DNA of 64,000 nucleotides from an uncultured Flavihumibacter sp. (GCA_902168105.1 CABHOY010000089.1:1-64000); one strand, 5' to 3'; positions 1-7,999 are shown, counted from the first letter of the stretch. The notes: generated by a model from the sequence alone, not told the origin. Numbers and translations are program-made.

Positions 1-63
1 CGGCGACCACCGAGATCTACACCTCTCTATTCGTCGGCAGCGTCAGATGTGTATAAGAGACAG
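1..63 (+). other. Illumina P5/Nextera adapter left on the contig end
   Basis: Bases 1-22 match the 3' part of the Illumina P5 oligo. Bases 23-30 (CTCTCTAT) match a standard Nextera i5 index (the 502 index). Bases 31-63 are the Nextera read-1 adapter, ending in the transposon mosaic end AGATGTGTATAAGAGACAG. This is library construct, not genome, so genomic sequence starts at 64. Any ORF crossing this boundary is an artefact. Confidence 0.98.
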
Positions 64-283
64 AATAATCGTTGGATCGTTTCCAACGGACCATCCAATA
101 TCGAATAATGCAATCAACAAAACATATAGGACTCCGTTAGGAGTCCCCATGTTTGTAGCCCGGGGTGTCAACCCCGGGAATGATGACGTTTATAATAATC
201 CCGCCATAACCCCGGGGGATGACGCGCGACACAACAACCCCGTCATCCGCGGGTAGCAATCATTAAATTTTCCCAACCACAAA
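64..283. other. Non-coding contig end with three short hairpins
   Basis: No credible gene is visible. Three inverted repeats lie in succession. GGACTCC-gtta-GGAGTCC is at 129-146. CCCGGGGT-gtca-ACCCCGGG is at 159-178. An imperfect CCG..GGATGAC / GTCATCC..CGG stem lies at about 212-252. They sit downstream of the leftward cbpA/cbpM/small-peptide genes, so one or more may terminate that transcript. A structured repeat is also possible. The contig ends here, so the downstream context is unknown. Confidence 0.55.
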
Positions 284-403
284 TCAATTGCAATGCCCCA
301 AAGCCCAGTAAATAATAATAAACAATACAATGGTCCCGAGGCAACCGCCTCCGAATTTTTTAGCACCCCAAAAGGCAATGATGGCTCTGAAGAATTTGTT
401 CAT
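284..403 (-). CDS. 39-aa single-pass membrane peptide (hypothetical)
   Basis: Reading leftward from the ATG at 403 gives a 39-codon frame closed by TGA at 284-286. It starts MNKFFRAIIAFWGAKKFGGG and continues with a hydrophobic stretch (about residues 22-35, rich in Ile/Leu/Val) ending in LGHCN. The basic amphipathic N-terminus, Gly-Gly-Gly-Cys hinge and single hydrophobic segment look like a real small inner-membrane protein, not random frame. It lies 41 bp downstream of the CbpM gene on the same strand, so it may be the last gene of the cbpA-cbpM transcript. No function can be assigned. A 62-codon overlapping frame on the same strand was judged the shadow. Confidence 0.6.
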   Translation of the reverse strand: MNKFFRAIIAFWGAKKFGGGCLGTIVLFIIIYWALGHCN

Positions 404-444
404 GGTTGATAATTTAACAGGAATAAAACAATAATCAGGCCTGA

Positions 445-738
445 TCAGAATCCTTCATACAACTGCAATCGCTCCCGCAGCATCGTGATCTCCGATTGCA
501 TATACCTGATTTTATCCAGCAAATGTTTTATTACTTCAATACCTTCTGTATTGACCCCCATTTCACAATACCAGCGGGTGTACAGCTCGAGGTCATGCAG
601 CTGCTCTTCAGAAATAAAACGGTCGCCTTCTACAACGGTAATGGCTATAAGTCCTTCGTCGGCCAGCGAGTTTACGAAGTCGGCCTCAATCTCATGTATG
701 GTGCAATATTGGGTGATGGTGATCATTGCTGTTTGCAT
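445..738 (-). CDS. cbpM: Chaperone modulator CbpM (MerR-like)
   Basis: 97 aa. This is the usual size and sequence type for CbpM, a small MerR-like protein that binds the J domain of CbpA and blocks its DnaK co-chaperone activity. Visible features are the N-terminal ITITQYC.IHEIE segment and a C-terminal helix (IEVIKHLLDKIRYMQSEI) typical of the family. It lies 10 bp downstream of the cbpA gene on the same strand, as in many bacteria, which supports the call. Met5 is an alternative start. Confidence 0.85.
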   Translation of the reverse strand: MQTAMITITQYCTIHEIEADFVNSLADEGLIAITVVEGDRFISEEQLHDLELYTRWYCEMGVNTEGIEVIKHLLDKIRYMQSEITMLRERLQLYEGF

Positions 739-748
739 AACGGATAGT

Positions 749-1672
749 TTAATGTGATGATGCCGCCAGTTGCCTGAATAGTTCCTTCTGTGCTTCGGTC
801 AGATTGGTCGGAAGTTTTACGGAATAAGTAACGATCAGATCTCCGAAAACATTTTCCTGTTTATATACAGGAAATCCTTTACCCTTCAGCTTCGTCTTTG
901 TATCGTTCTGTGTTTCGGGTTTCACTTTCAGTTTTACCTTACCGCTTAATGTGTCGATGGTAACTTCGCCTCCGAGTACTGCAGTATACAGGTCCAGGTC
1001 CACATTCATGTACAGATCATTATCCACTCTTTTATAGATCGGGTCATCCGCTATTACGAAGGTGATATAAAGGTCCCCGTTCGGGCCTCCATTCCCTCCG
1101 GGCGCGCCGTGGGCTTTCAGTTTGATGACCTGTCCGTTGGCAATACCCGCAGGTATGGTGATCCTGAGTTGTTTGCCGTTTACGTTCAGCGTGTGCTGAT
1201 GGGTGGTATAAGCGTCCCGCAGACTAATATGCAGTTCCGCATTATAGTCCTGGCCACGGAATTTACGTTTGCCGCCACCCGTGCGGTTACCGAAAAGGGA
1301 TTCGAAAAAGTCCGAGAACTGGCCTTCTGAGAATTCGCCGAAATCCTGTCCTCCGAAACCTTGTCCGCCAAAACCGCCGTATCCCTGCTGGCCACCGAAA
1401 CCGGCACCGCTCTGTTGTTGCTGCCTGGCCTGCTCATACTGTTCCGCATGTTGCCAATGCTCCCCATATGCATCGTATTTCTTACGTTTCTCCGGATCAC
1501 TTAATACCTCATTCGCTTCATTGATCTGCTGAAACTTAATGTGCGCCTCCTTGTCATCAGGGTTCATGTCTGGATGGTGTTTCCTGGCAAGTTTCCTGTA
1601 TGCTTTCTTGATGTCATCCTGGGAGGCTTCTTTACTCACTCCAAGTACCTTGTAATAATCGATAAAAGCCAT
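749..1672 (-). CDS. cbpA: DnaJ-class molecular chaperone CbpA
   Basis: 307 aa from the ATG at 1672. The J domain starts immediately (DYYKVLGV) and has the HPD motif (RKHHPDMNPDD). A Gly/Phe/Gln-rich linker follows (about residues 80-130), then the two beta-rich C-terminal client-binding domains (for example GDLYITFVIADDPIYKRVD). There is no DnaJ zinc finger, which marks it as the CbpA type. The protein stimulates DnaK ATPase in the cytoplasm. A frame extending 14 codons upstream exists, but the J domain itself begins at 1672. It is first in a leftward operon with cbpM. Confidence 0.93.
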   Translation of the reverse strand: MAFIDYYKVLGVSKEASQDDIKKAYRKLARKHHPDMNPDDKEAHIKFQQINEANEVLSDPEKRKKYDAYGEHWQHAEQYEQARQQQQSGAGFGGQQGYGGFGGQGFGGQDFGEFSEGQFSDFFESLFGNRTGGGKRKFRGQDYNAELHISLRDAYTTHQHTLNVNGKQLRITIPAGIANGQVIKLKAHGAPGGNGGPNGDLYITFVIADDPIYKRVDNDLYMNVDLDLYTAVLGGEVTIDTLSGKVKLKVKPETQNDTKTKLKGKGFPVYKQENVFGDLIVTYSVKLPTNLTEAQKELFRQLAASSH

Positions 1673-1735
1673 ATGTATAGTGTATATTCCATTGCTGCAC
1701 AAAATCTTTGCCATCTCTCATTATAATAATTTATT

Positions 1736-1743
1736 TATATTTG
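1736..1743 (+). promoter_or_regulatory. Bacteroidota -7 element (TAnnTTTG)
   Basis: TATATTTG matches the Bacteroidota sigma-A -7 consensus TAnnTTTG. It lies 19 bp before the TTG that opens the 1763 gene, which helps support that unusual start. No clear -33 element was verified. Confidence 0.5.
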
Positions 1744-1762
1744 GTTCTTAAACCCTTATCCC

Positions 1763-2233
1763 TTGGACACACAACAACCGATTGCCAGCAGTGCCTCCGG
1801 CACCTTTACTGCTACAGAATCATCAAAGGCTACAATTAAAAAACAAAGCATCAGATTAATCGCTTCTGGATTGATGGGACAGATGGCATCCAAAGAACCA
1901 TTGGTGTCATTGCACAAGTCAGGCGACTTCCAGGACTGCTACGATGTTCTCATTCACACGTATCTGCCAGATCATGCCAGGAACTTACATCTGAGTGAAA
2001 ATATCTCTAACTGTGGCATTATCGAGATCTGGAATGGCCCGATAGAAGTGAGAGAGATAGATATCATCTATGACAATCCTGCCGGTCATCCGGAGGTTTA
2101 CGCCTACTCCCTGTGGGAGATCAAATTCCGTTACTGCGTGGAAGGCCGTGAAATGCCTGCTATCCGTGTACGTTACGTAATTGGCGATCCAGAAACGACA
2201 AATGGTACTGTTACCAGCGTTGAGAAGACCTGA
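1763..2233 (+). CDS. Hypothetical protein, 156 aa
   Basis: Family not recognised. The frame opens with TTG at 1763. The first in-frame ATG comes only at codon 38, inside what looks like folded sequence, and a TATATTTG promoter element lies just upstream, so TTG is preferred. No signal peptide or membrane segment is visible. The N-terminal 25 residues are Ser/Thr/Ala-rich and probably disordered. The rest is mixed alpha/beta with charged and aromatic residues (for example VYAYSLWEIKFRYCVEGRE). It ends 5 bp before the histidine kinase gene, so it may be cotranscribed with the two-component pair. Confidence 0.7.
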   Translation: MDTQQPIASSASGTFTATESSKATIKKQSIRLIASGLMGQMASKEPLVSLHKSGDFQDCYDVLIHTYLPDHARNLHLSENISNCGIIEIWNGPIEVREIDIIYDNPAGHPEVYAYSLWEIKFRYCVEGREMPAIRVRYVIGDPETTNGTVTSVEKT

Positions 2234-2238
2234 TCCAC

Positions 2239-4080
2239 ATGCTAAGAAACCTGTGTCACCTGCTACTTATTGTATTCTTATGCTGCACTACCTTCAACAA
2301 GGTATCTGCACAGAAAATTAATTTACCTCCTGCTATCCGGCAGCTGATCTCACAACAATGTAATGTGTGTAGTCAGCAGCCGGCCCGGCAGGACAGCGTT
2401 GTGTCCCGTTATTTTCATCAGTGCCATGCCGCCCTCGATAGCGGCAACCTGGACGACGGATTTAAATACGCGGCCACCTTTGCAGCGATCACTGATAGTA
2501 ATTCCTTGGCCCCACGGATGCTCACTATAAGGTTCCTGAAGGCCAAGATCCTTTATTATAAAGACTTCTATAAAGAAGCCCTGTCCGAATACCTGAAGCT
2601 GACGGAAATCCCTTCGCTTGATATCAATATCCAGTCAAACATATATCCTAACATCGGTGAGATCTACCTGGAACAGGGACAGTTCGATAAGTCGCTGGAA
2701 TATTTCACACTCATACAGCAACGCTTTTTCCATCTCTACGAACCCGTAGTGGCGAGAAAGATCCTGAACAATACCGGCGTAAGCCTGCTTCACCTGAGGC
2801 GTTTCGCTGAAGCTGAAGAGAAGTTCGAAAAGAGTATAACTATTGCTGCTGAACTGAAAGATACTACTGCACTGGTGAACACTTTCCTGAACACAGCCTT
2901 GCTGTACGATCTGAACGTGCGTCAGAAGGAAGCATGGCGCTACCTCCAGCGGGCGCTTACACTGGCAAAAAAAGCCAGCGATCTGAAGATCCGCAGTAAA
3001 GTTTATTTGAACTTTGCTATCGTTGAAGAACGCGAAGGACATCCGCAGGCGGCTTTAGAATACAGGAAAGAATATGAACAGCTGGAAGCGCAGATCGCCA
3101 ACAGGGATAAGATCTGGGAACTGGCGGAACAGGAAAAAAAGATCGCCGTACAACAACAGGAATACAAACTCCAGCTGTTACGGCAGGAAAATAAACTGCG
3201 TGTAGCCGAGCTGAAAAGGAGAAGATGGCAGCGGAACTCCCTTTTCATCCTCTCACTATTCCTGCTGTCCGGTGGAGGATTGATCTACTACGCCTACCGG
3301 CAAACGAATAAACGTAACCGCATCATCGCCGAGCAGAATGACAAACTGGAACTGCTAAATGAAACCAAAGACCAGTTGTTCTCTATTGTTGCGCACGACC
3401 TGCGTTCTCCTGTAAACCACCTTAAGATCAACCTGTCCTACCTGAAGGATACACTTGCCCGTAACAAGATCAGAGAGGCGACGGCATTGTCGGAAAATAT
3501 TGAAAAGATCTCCGACAATACCTATGCACTGCTCAACAACCTGTTATATTGGTCACTGGGTCAGACCGGCCAGTTAAGCCTGCAGGCGGAACAACATGAT
3601 GCGCAACGGATCATCTCCCAGGTAGCCTACGATTTTAATGCAGGCGCCGCCCTCAAAAGGGTCAACATCATCAATGAAGTGCCGGAAGGAATGCCTTTTT
3701 ATGCAGACCTGAACACCGTCAAGATCATCTTCAGAAATCTTATAGATAACGCGATCAAATACACGCACGCAAACGGGACCATCACCATTACTGCGCGCAA
3801 TATCGATAACAGCTGTGAAATAACCGTACAGGATACCGGTATTGGTATGGATGAAAAGATCATACAGGCTATCTATAAACGGGATACAAAACGTATACAA
3901 CAGGATACGGCGGGCAGTAAAAGCACCGGACTGGGACTATGGCTGGTAAAGGCCATGACGGAAAAGAACGGCGGTACATTACGGATCACCGGCAGTATTG
4001 GCGCCGGTACCGCTATTGTGGTCTGCCTGCCTGTAAATGAACATTATGAAGGATTTAAAAGTACTCATCCTGGAAGATAG
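2239..4080 (+). CDS. TPR-containing sensor histidine kinase
   Basis: 613 aa. Domain order: signal peptide (1-25, ending VSAQ), periplasmic TPR-type helical repeats (about 60-290), coiled coil (about 285-330), one membrane helix (about 333-351), HisKA, HATPase_c. The phospho-acceptor is His386 in SIVAHDLRSPVNH. The N box is NLIDNAIKY, G1 is DTGIGM and G2 is GLGLWLVKAM. This architecture is typical of Bacteroidota kinases that signal to a LytTR regulator. The next gene overlaps its 3' end and encodes exactly that partner. The stimulus cannot be told from sequence. Confidence 0.93.
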   Translation: MLRNLCHLLLIVFLCCTTFNKVSAQKINLPPAIRQLISQQCNVCSQQPARQDSVVSRYFHQCHAALDSGNLDDGFKYAATFAAITDSNSLAPRMLTIRFLKAKILYYKDFYKEALSEYLKLTEIPSLDINIQSNIYPNIGEIYLEQGQFDKSLEYFTLIQQRFFHLYEPVVARKILNNTGVSLLHLRRFAEAEEKFEKSITIAAELKDTTALVNTFLNTALLYDLNVRQKEAWRYLQRALTLAKKASDLKIRSKVYLNFAIVEEREGHPQAALEYRKEYEQLEAQIANRDKIWELAEQEKKIAVQQQEYKLQLLRQENKLRVAELKRRRWQRNSLFILSLFLLSGGGLIYYAYRQTNKRNRIIAEQNDKLELLNETKDQLFSIVAHDLRSPVNHLKINLSYLKDTLARNKIREATALSENIEKISDNTYALLNNLLYWSLGQTGQLSLQAEQHDAQRIISQVAYDFNAGAALKRVNIINEVPEGMPFYADLNTVKIIFRNLIDNAIKYTHANGTITITARNIDNSCEITVQDTGIGMDEKIIQAIYKRDTKRIQQDTAGSKSTGLGLWLVKAMTEKNGGTLRITGSIGAGTAIVVCLPVNEHYEGFKSTHPGR

Positions 4081-4789
4081 TCCGACAGAAGCGGACTTCC
4101 TGGAGAGTTTTTTACGTAAGCTTGGCTGCACCGATATCAGATTGACGACTGCATTGAATGACGCCGTCGCTGCTTATGATGCCGAGCTTCCAGACATCTG
4201 CCTGATTGACATTTACCTGGGTGATAAGCCGGACGGGATCTTATTTGCCGAAACCATCAACGAGCACAGGGAATATAAACGACCCTTCATTTTCCTGACC
4301 AGTGCAAATGATAATACCACCTTCAGGCTGGCCAAATTCACCTCGCCGTACAACTACCTGCTGAAACCCTACAATCCGCTGGAGTTGCAGTACGGGATCG
4401 AACTCGCCCTTTCAAAGTTCAAACAGGAATCGGTAACTCCGCCAGCACAGGTATTGCCCCAGGCCAATGATACCATGTTCATAAAAAAAGGGAACCTGCT
4501 GCAAAGGATCGCTTTTGATGATATCAGGTACATTGAAGTGGATGGGAAATACAGTAAAGTGGTCTGTCATACGGAGAAATTCGTTATACAACAGTCACTC
4601 AAGGATCTCCAGGTCCAGTTACCGGCGGTACAATTCTGCCGGGTACACCGGAACTACATCGTGAACGTTAAGGAGGTGACCAAGATCAATGTGTTCAATA
4701 ACGAGATCTTTTTTAAAGACGGGGAATCCCTCTTCTTCAGCCGCCGGTATATCGATGAATTTATGCAAGCCTTTAAGATCTTTAAATAA
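4046..4789 (+). CDS. LytTR-family response regulator
   Basis: 247 aa. An N-terminal receiver domain begins KVLILEDSPTEAD, with the likely phospho-Asp in CLIDIYLG (residue 55 from this start). It is joined to a C-terminal LytTR DNA-binding domain (about 145-245; IRYIEVDGKYSKV, FCRVHRNYIVN, FFSRRY). It overlaps the kinase gene by 35 bp, so the two are translationally coupled and form a cognate pair. An ATG at 4037, three codons earlier, is equally in frame; 4046 is preferred because MKDLKVLI directly opens the receiver fold. Confidence 0.92.
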   Translation: MKDLKVLILEDSPTEADFLESFLRKLGCTDIRLTTALNDAVAAYDAELPDICLIDIYLGDKPDGILFAETINEHREYKRPFIFLTSANDNTTFRLAKFTSPYNYLLKPYNPLELQYGIELALSKFKQESVTPPAQVLPQANDTMFIKKGNLLQRIAFDDIRYIEVDGKYSKVVCHTEKFVIQQSLKDLQVQLPAVQFCRVHRNYIVNVKEVTKINVFNNEIFFKDGESLFFSRRYIDEFMQAFKIFK

Positions 4790-4791
4790 AC

Positions 4792-4825
4792 GAGAAAGGA
4801 ATGCCTGGGGATGGCATTCCTTCTC
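4792..4825 (+). terminator. Hairpin terminator after the two-component operon
   Basis: GAGAAAGGAATGCC and GGCATTCCTTCTC form a stem of about 13 bp with one bulged A and a 7-nt loop, starting 3 bp after the LytTR stop codon. No long T tract follows. Confidence 0.65.
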
Positions 4826-4955
4826 ACGACCATATCCATATTCTTGTCTTAAAAGAGGAATACTAAGGTCCGCATAATTCTTTCCCACTTTCTTCGAAAT
4901 GCCATAAGAAGGCATATGTAAGGAATAAGCGGTATGATTTGGGGCATAAAATGAA

Positions 4956-4963
4956 TAGCTTTG
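4956..4963 (+). promoter_or_regulatory. -7 element for the SulP gene
   Basis: TAGCTTTG matches TAnnTTTG and lies 16 bp before the ATG at 4980. A TTTG is present at 4938-4941, but the spacing is shorter than usual for a -33 box. Confidence 0.45.
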
Positions 4964-4979
4964 CGCCTCATTATAACTT

Positions 4980-6518
4980 ATGAGTGGATTCCTGAACCTT
5001 TTCGACTTCAAACAAAAGATCAATTACAAAAGTGAAATACTGGCGGGGCTGACCGTAGCAATGACCATGATGCCCGAGTCCCTGTCTTTCGCAATCCTGG
5101 GCGGATTTCCTCCGCTGGTGGGATTATATGCGGCATTCATCATGGGACTGGTAACGGCCATCGCCGGTGGCCGTCCCGGAATGGTATCCGGTGGTGCAGG
5201 TGCTACCGTAGTGGTGCTCATTGCCCTGATGCAGTCGCACGGTATAGACTACGTCTTTGCCGCTATCGTGCTGGCCGGGCTGATGCAGGTGACCGTCGGG
5301 ATCTTTAAACTGGGTAAATTCATTCGCCTCGTACCCCAGCCGGTGATGTACGGATTTGTGAACGGCCTGGCGGTGATCATCTTCACCTCGCAATTACAAC
5401 AATTTAAAACCGGAGCAGAACACGCCTGGATGTCGGGAAATGCCCTGTATGTTATGTTAGGACTGGTGGCGCTGACTATCGCGATCGTTGTGGTCCTGCC
5501 CCGGATCACCAAAGCCGTTCCGGCGTCCCTGGTAGCCATTATCGTCGTTTTCCTGCTGGTACTGGGCTTCGGTATAGATACCCGTACAGTAAAAGATATC
5601 GCTTCTGTAAGTGGCGGATTCCCCCCTTTCCACCTTCCCGCAGTTCCCTTTAACCTGGATACGCTCGCCGTCGTTTTCCCTTATGCATTGATCATGGCAG
5701 GAGTGGGGCTGACTGAGAGCTTACTGACACTGAACCTGGTGGACGAGATCACAGGCACTAAGGGCAACAGCAACCGGGAATGTATCGCCCAGGGAAGTGC
5801 CAATATGCTCAATGGGTTCTTCTCAGGAATGGGAGGATGCGCCATGATTGCGCAAACCTTTGTCAATTTGTCTGCCGGGGCCCGTGCGCGCCTGTCTGGT
5901 ATCATTGCTGCTATGACCATTCTGCTCGTGATCCTGTTCGGCGCTCCGGTTATTGAACGGGTGCCGATGGCAGCCCTGGTCGGTGTGATGATGATGGTGT
6001 CCATAGGAACTTTCGAATGGAGCAGTTTCCGGATCATCAATAAAATGCCACGACCTGACGTAATAGTCGGCATCCTGGTAGCATTGATCACCATCTGGCT
6101 GCATAACCTGGCGCTGGCGGTACTGATAGGTGTGATCCTTTCGGCCCTGGTATTTGCCTGGGAAAGCGCCAAACGTATCCGGGCCAGGAAGTATGTGGAC
6201 GATCAGGGTGTAAAGCACTATGAGATCTACGGCCCCTTGTTCTTTGGCTCGGTAGCTGCTTTCAGCGAAAAGTTTGACGTAAAGGACGATCCGGAAGTAG
6301 TGATCATCGATTTCAAAGAAAGCCGCGTAGCGGATATGTCGGGCATAGAAGCATTAAACCGGTTGACCACCAGGTATAAAGAAGCGGGTAAAACATTGCA
6401 TCTCAGGCACCTGAGTGAAGATAGCAGGCTTTTGTTGCAGAATGCGGCAGCCGTAATCGATGTAAACGTAATGGAAGATCCTCATTACCGGGTGGCGACC
6501 GACGGAATAAAAAGTTAA
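4980..6518 (+). CDS. SulP-family anion transporter with STAS domain
   Basis: 512 aa. About 10-14 hydrophobic segments begin with the typical SulP opening (AGLTVAMTMMPESLSFAILG and PPLVGLYAAFIMG). A C-terminal cytoplasmic STAS domain follows (about 415-505, IIDFKESRVADMSGIEAL). SulP carriers move sulfate, bicarbonate or related anions across the inner membrane. The substrate cannot be assigned from sequence, and no carbonic anhydrase or sulfur-assimilation gene is adjacent. It is a single gene with its own promoter-like element. Confidence 0.93.
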   Translation: MSGFLNLFDFKQKINYKSEILAGLTVAMTMMPESLSFAILGGFPPLVGLYAAFIMGLVTAIAGGRPGMVSGGAGATVVVLIALMQSHGIDYVFAAIVLAGLMQVTVGIFKLGKFIRLVPQPVMYGFVNGLAVIIFTSQLQQFKTGAEHAWMSGNALYVMLGLVALTIAIVVVLPRITKAVPASLVAIIVVFLLVLGFGIDTRTVKDIASVSGGFPPFHLPAVPFNLDTLAVVFPYALIMAGVGLTESLLTLNLVDEITGTKGNSNRECIAQGSANMLNGFFSGMGGCAMIAQTFVNLSAGARARLSGIIAAMTILLVILFGAPVIERVPMAALVGVMMMVSIGTFEWSSFRIINKMPRPDVIVGILVALITIWLHNLALAVLIGVILSALVFAWESAKRIRARKYVDDQGVKHYEIYGPLFFGSVAAFSEKFDVKDDPEVVIIDFKESRVADMSGIEALNRLTTRYKEAGKTLHLRHLSEDSRLLLQNAAAVIDVNVMEDPHYRVATDGIKS

Positions 6519-6546
6519 TTTTGATATTGGCGCTAATAGTATAGCT

Positions 6547-7698
6547 ATGGATTTGACTCTTGACTCAACTTATCAGGCTGCCGTTAAGGTAGCCGACCAG
6601 ATAGAAACACATTTTTCCAAACACCTTGCCATCGCCGCCGTAAGTGGGGAGGAGGACCTTGCTACGGTTCCCCAGACCAAATTCATCGAGAAAATGCTCG
6701 ATGTGGCCTTCTGGGCCAGCCTGCGTAGGGAGGAAGGTGTCCCTACCCGTATATCCCTAGCTTTCCTGAACCCATGCCAGGCAGGGAAACCGCTTAAGTT
6801 TGCACAAAAACTCCCTTTTGATGTACGTGTATTGACCAAACTCGCTCCTGGTGTGGAACGGGCCGGCGTGCATGTAGGCATCTGGTACGAAGGAGAGCAG
6901 CTTTACATATGGGGCACTACCCTTAAACTGCCTAATTTCTGTTTTGTACTGGACGTTTCTGAACCGGGACTGCTGGTGGTAAAACACCGCCGTAGTATAG
7001 GATTAGGCAAATTTGCGAACGTTGCCGTCCTGAAGGGCGATCAGGTGAAGATCGTGGACGAATCCTGCGGGTTGCTGCCCGATAGCCCCGATATCGTGAC
7101 CTCCCTGCTGGGACTGACCTCGTCCGCCGTGTGGAATGACCCGGTGAACGTCCTGATCCAGATCGCAGTGTCCATGAGGGCGCATAAAAGAGGCGGCGCC
7201 CTGCTGGTGGTACCGTCAGGAAGTGATAAATGGAAAGAATCTATAATACACCCTTTACAATACCCGATTTCCCCTGCTTTTACGGGCGTTTCTGACCTCA
7301 TTCGCCAGGATGGAAGTAAAGTGACCGAAATATACTGGCAGAACGCTATGCGCCGGGAAGTGGATAATGTGACCGGCCTGACGGCTGTTGACGGGGCCAC
7401 CCTTATCAACGACAAGCATGAACTGCTGACCTTCGGAGCGAAGATCACCCGTGCCCCCTGGTCAACCAGGGGAGTAGACAGAGTGGTGATGATAGAACCT
7501 GTCATCGGCGGTACGCCCGAGCTGATGCACCCCTCTGCAATAGGGGGTACCAGGCACCTTTCCGCTGCGCAATTCGTTTATGATCAACGGGATGCGATTG
7601 CATTGGTCGCTTCTATGGATGGTTATTTCACCGTATTTTCCTGGTCAGAACAGGTGCAGCTGGTACAGGCGCACCGTATCGACACGCTGCTGCTGTAA
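6547..7698 (+). CDS. DACNV-type sensor protein with diadenylate-cyclase-like domain
   Basis: 383 aa, cytoplasmic, no signal peptide. The N-terminal ~230 residues resemble the predicted sensor domain DACNV, described as an N-terminal partner of DAC cyclase domains. The C-terminal part has the two DAC signatures: DGATL (Asp282-Gly-Ala) and GTRHLSAAQF (around 335-343), followed by the typical DAIALVAS strand. Canonical cyclases read RHR where this protein has RHL. It could therefore be a c-di-AMP synthase with a relaxed motif, or a nucleotide-binding sensor that has lost catalysis. It follows the SulP gene by 28 bp, and c-di-AMP is tied to ion homeostasis in other bacteria. The link here is inference. 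Confidence 0.75.
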   Translation: MDLTLDSTYQAAVKVADQIETHFSKHLAIAAVSGEEDLATVPQTKFIEKMLDVAFWASLRREEGVPTRISLAFLNPCQAGKPLKFAQKLPFDVRVLTKLAPGVERAGVHVGIWYEGEQLYIWGTTLKLPNFCFVLDVSEPGLLVVKHRRSIGLGKFANVAVLKGDQVKIVDESCGLLPDSPDIVTSLLGLTSSAVWNDPVNVLIQIAVSMRAHKRGGALLVVPSGSDKWKESIIHPLQYPISPAFTGVSDLIRQDGSKVTEIYWQNAMRREVDNVTGLTAVDGATLINDKHELLTFGAKITRAPWSTRGVDRVVMIEPVIGGTPELMHPSAIGGTRHLSAAQFVYDQRDAIALVASMDGYFTVFSWSEQVQLVQAHRIDTLLL

Positions 7699-7731
7699 TC
7701 CTTACAGGGAGGACACAGCGATCATAAAAGT

Positions 7732-7833
7732 TATATCGTACAGGCTTGTTACGCCGTAGTTACAGGCGCATTTCTATATCGATCGATATAGAAATGCGCC
7801 TGTAACTACGGCGTAACAAGCCTGTACGATATA
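7732..7833. repeat. 102-bp perfect palindrome
   Basis: Two 51-bp arms are exact reverse complements with no spacer, centred between 7782 and 7783 on the motif ATATCGA/TCGATAT. I checked the arms base by base. The element lies between the convergent DAC-like (+) and PPTase (-) genes, so it can act as a bidirectional terminator, though it is far longer than ordinary terminator stems. Confidence 0.95.
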
Positions 7834-7876
7834 GGACATATAGAAGATGAATGCATTTTTACGCTAGCTCAGGTCC

Positions 7877-7975
7877 ACGTATGCGTCGTATATAAGGCAT
7901 GTATGCGTCGGGTATAAGGCGTATTAAATCCACGTATACGCCGTGTATACGTCATATATGCGCCATGTATACGGC
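7877..7975. repeat. Degenerate repeat tract of GTATrCGyC motifs
   Basis: Two adjacent 22-bp units (7877-7898 and 7899-7920) agree at 19 of 22 positions, sharing TATGCGTCG and TATAAGGC. After a short break, a run of 11-12-bp units follows (GTATACGCCGT, GTATACGTCAT, ATATGCGCCAT, GTATACGGCAT). The tract is largely alternating pyrimidine-purine. There are no unique spacers, so it is not a CRISPR array. Confidence 0.7.
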
Positions 7976-7999
7976 ATGTTTAAAGCGTACTCGTTCCTA

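Noticed and set aside
47..256. 69-codon rightward frame at the contig start
   Set aside because: It begins within the Nextera adapter, so its N-terminus is not genomic, and the rest spans the hairpin region with low-complexity Asn/Pro sequence.
190..378. 62-codon leftward frame
   Set aside because: It overlaps the better supported 39-aa membrane peptide in another frame and begins and ends in sequence with no coding character.
7732..7833. Palindrome as an insertion-sequence remnant
   Set aside because: No transposase frame, target-site duplication or second copy is visible in the window.
7877..7975. Possible CRISPR-like array
   Set aside because: Units are adjacent or degenerate with no unique spacers of constant length, and no cas genes are present.
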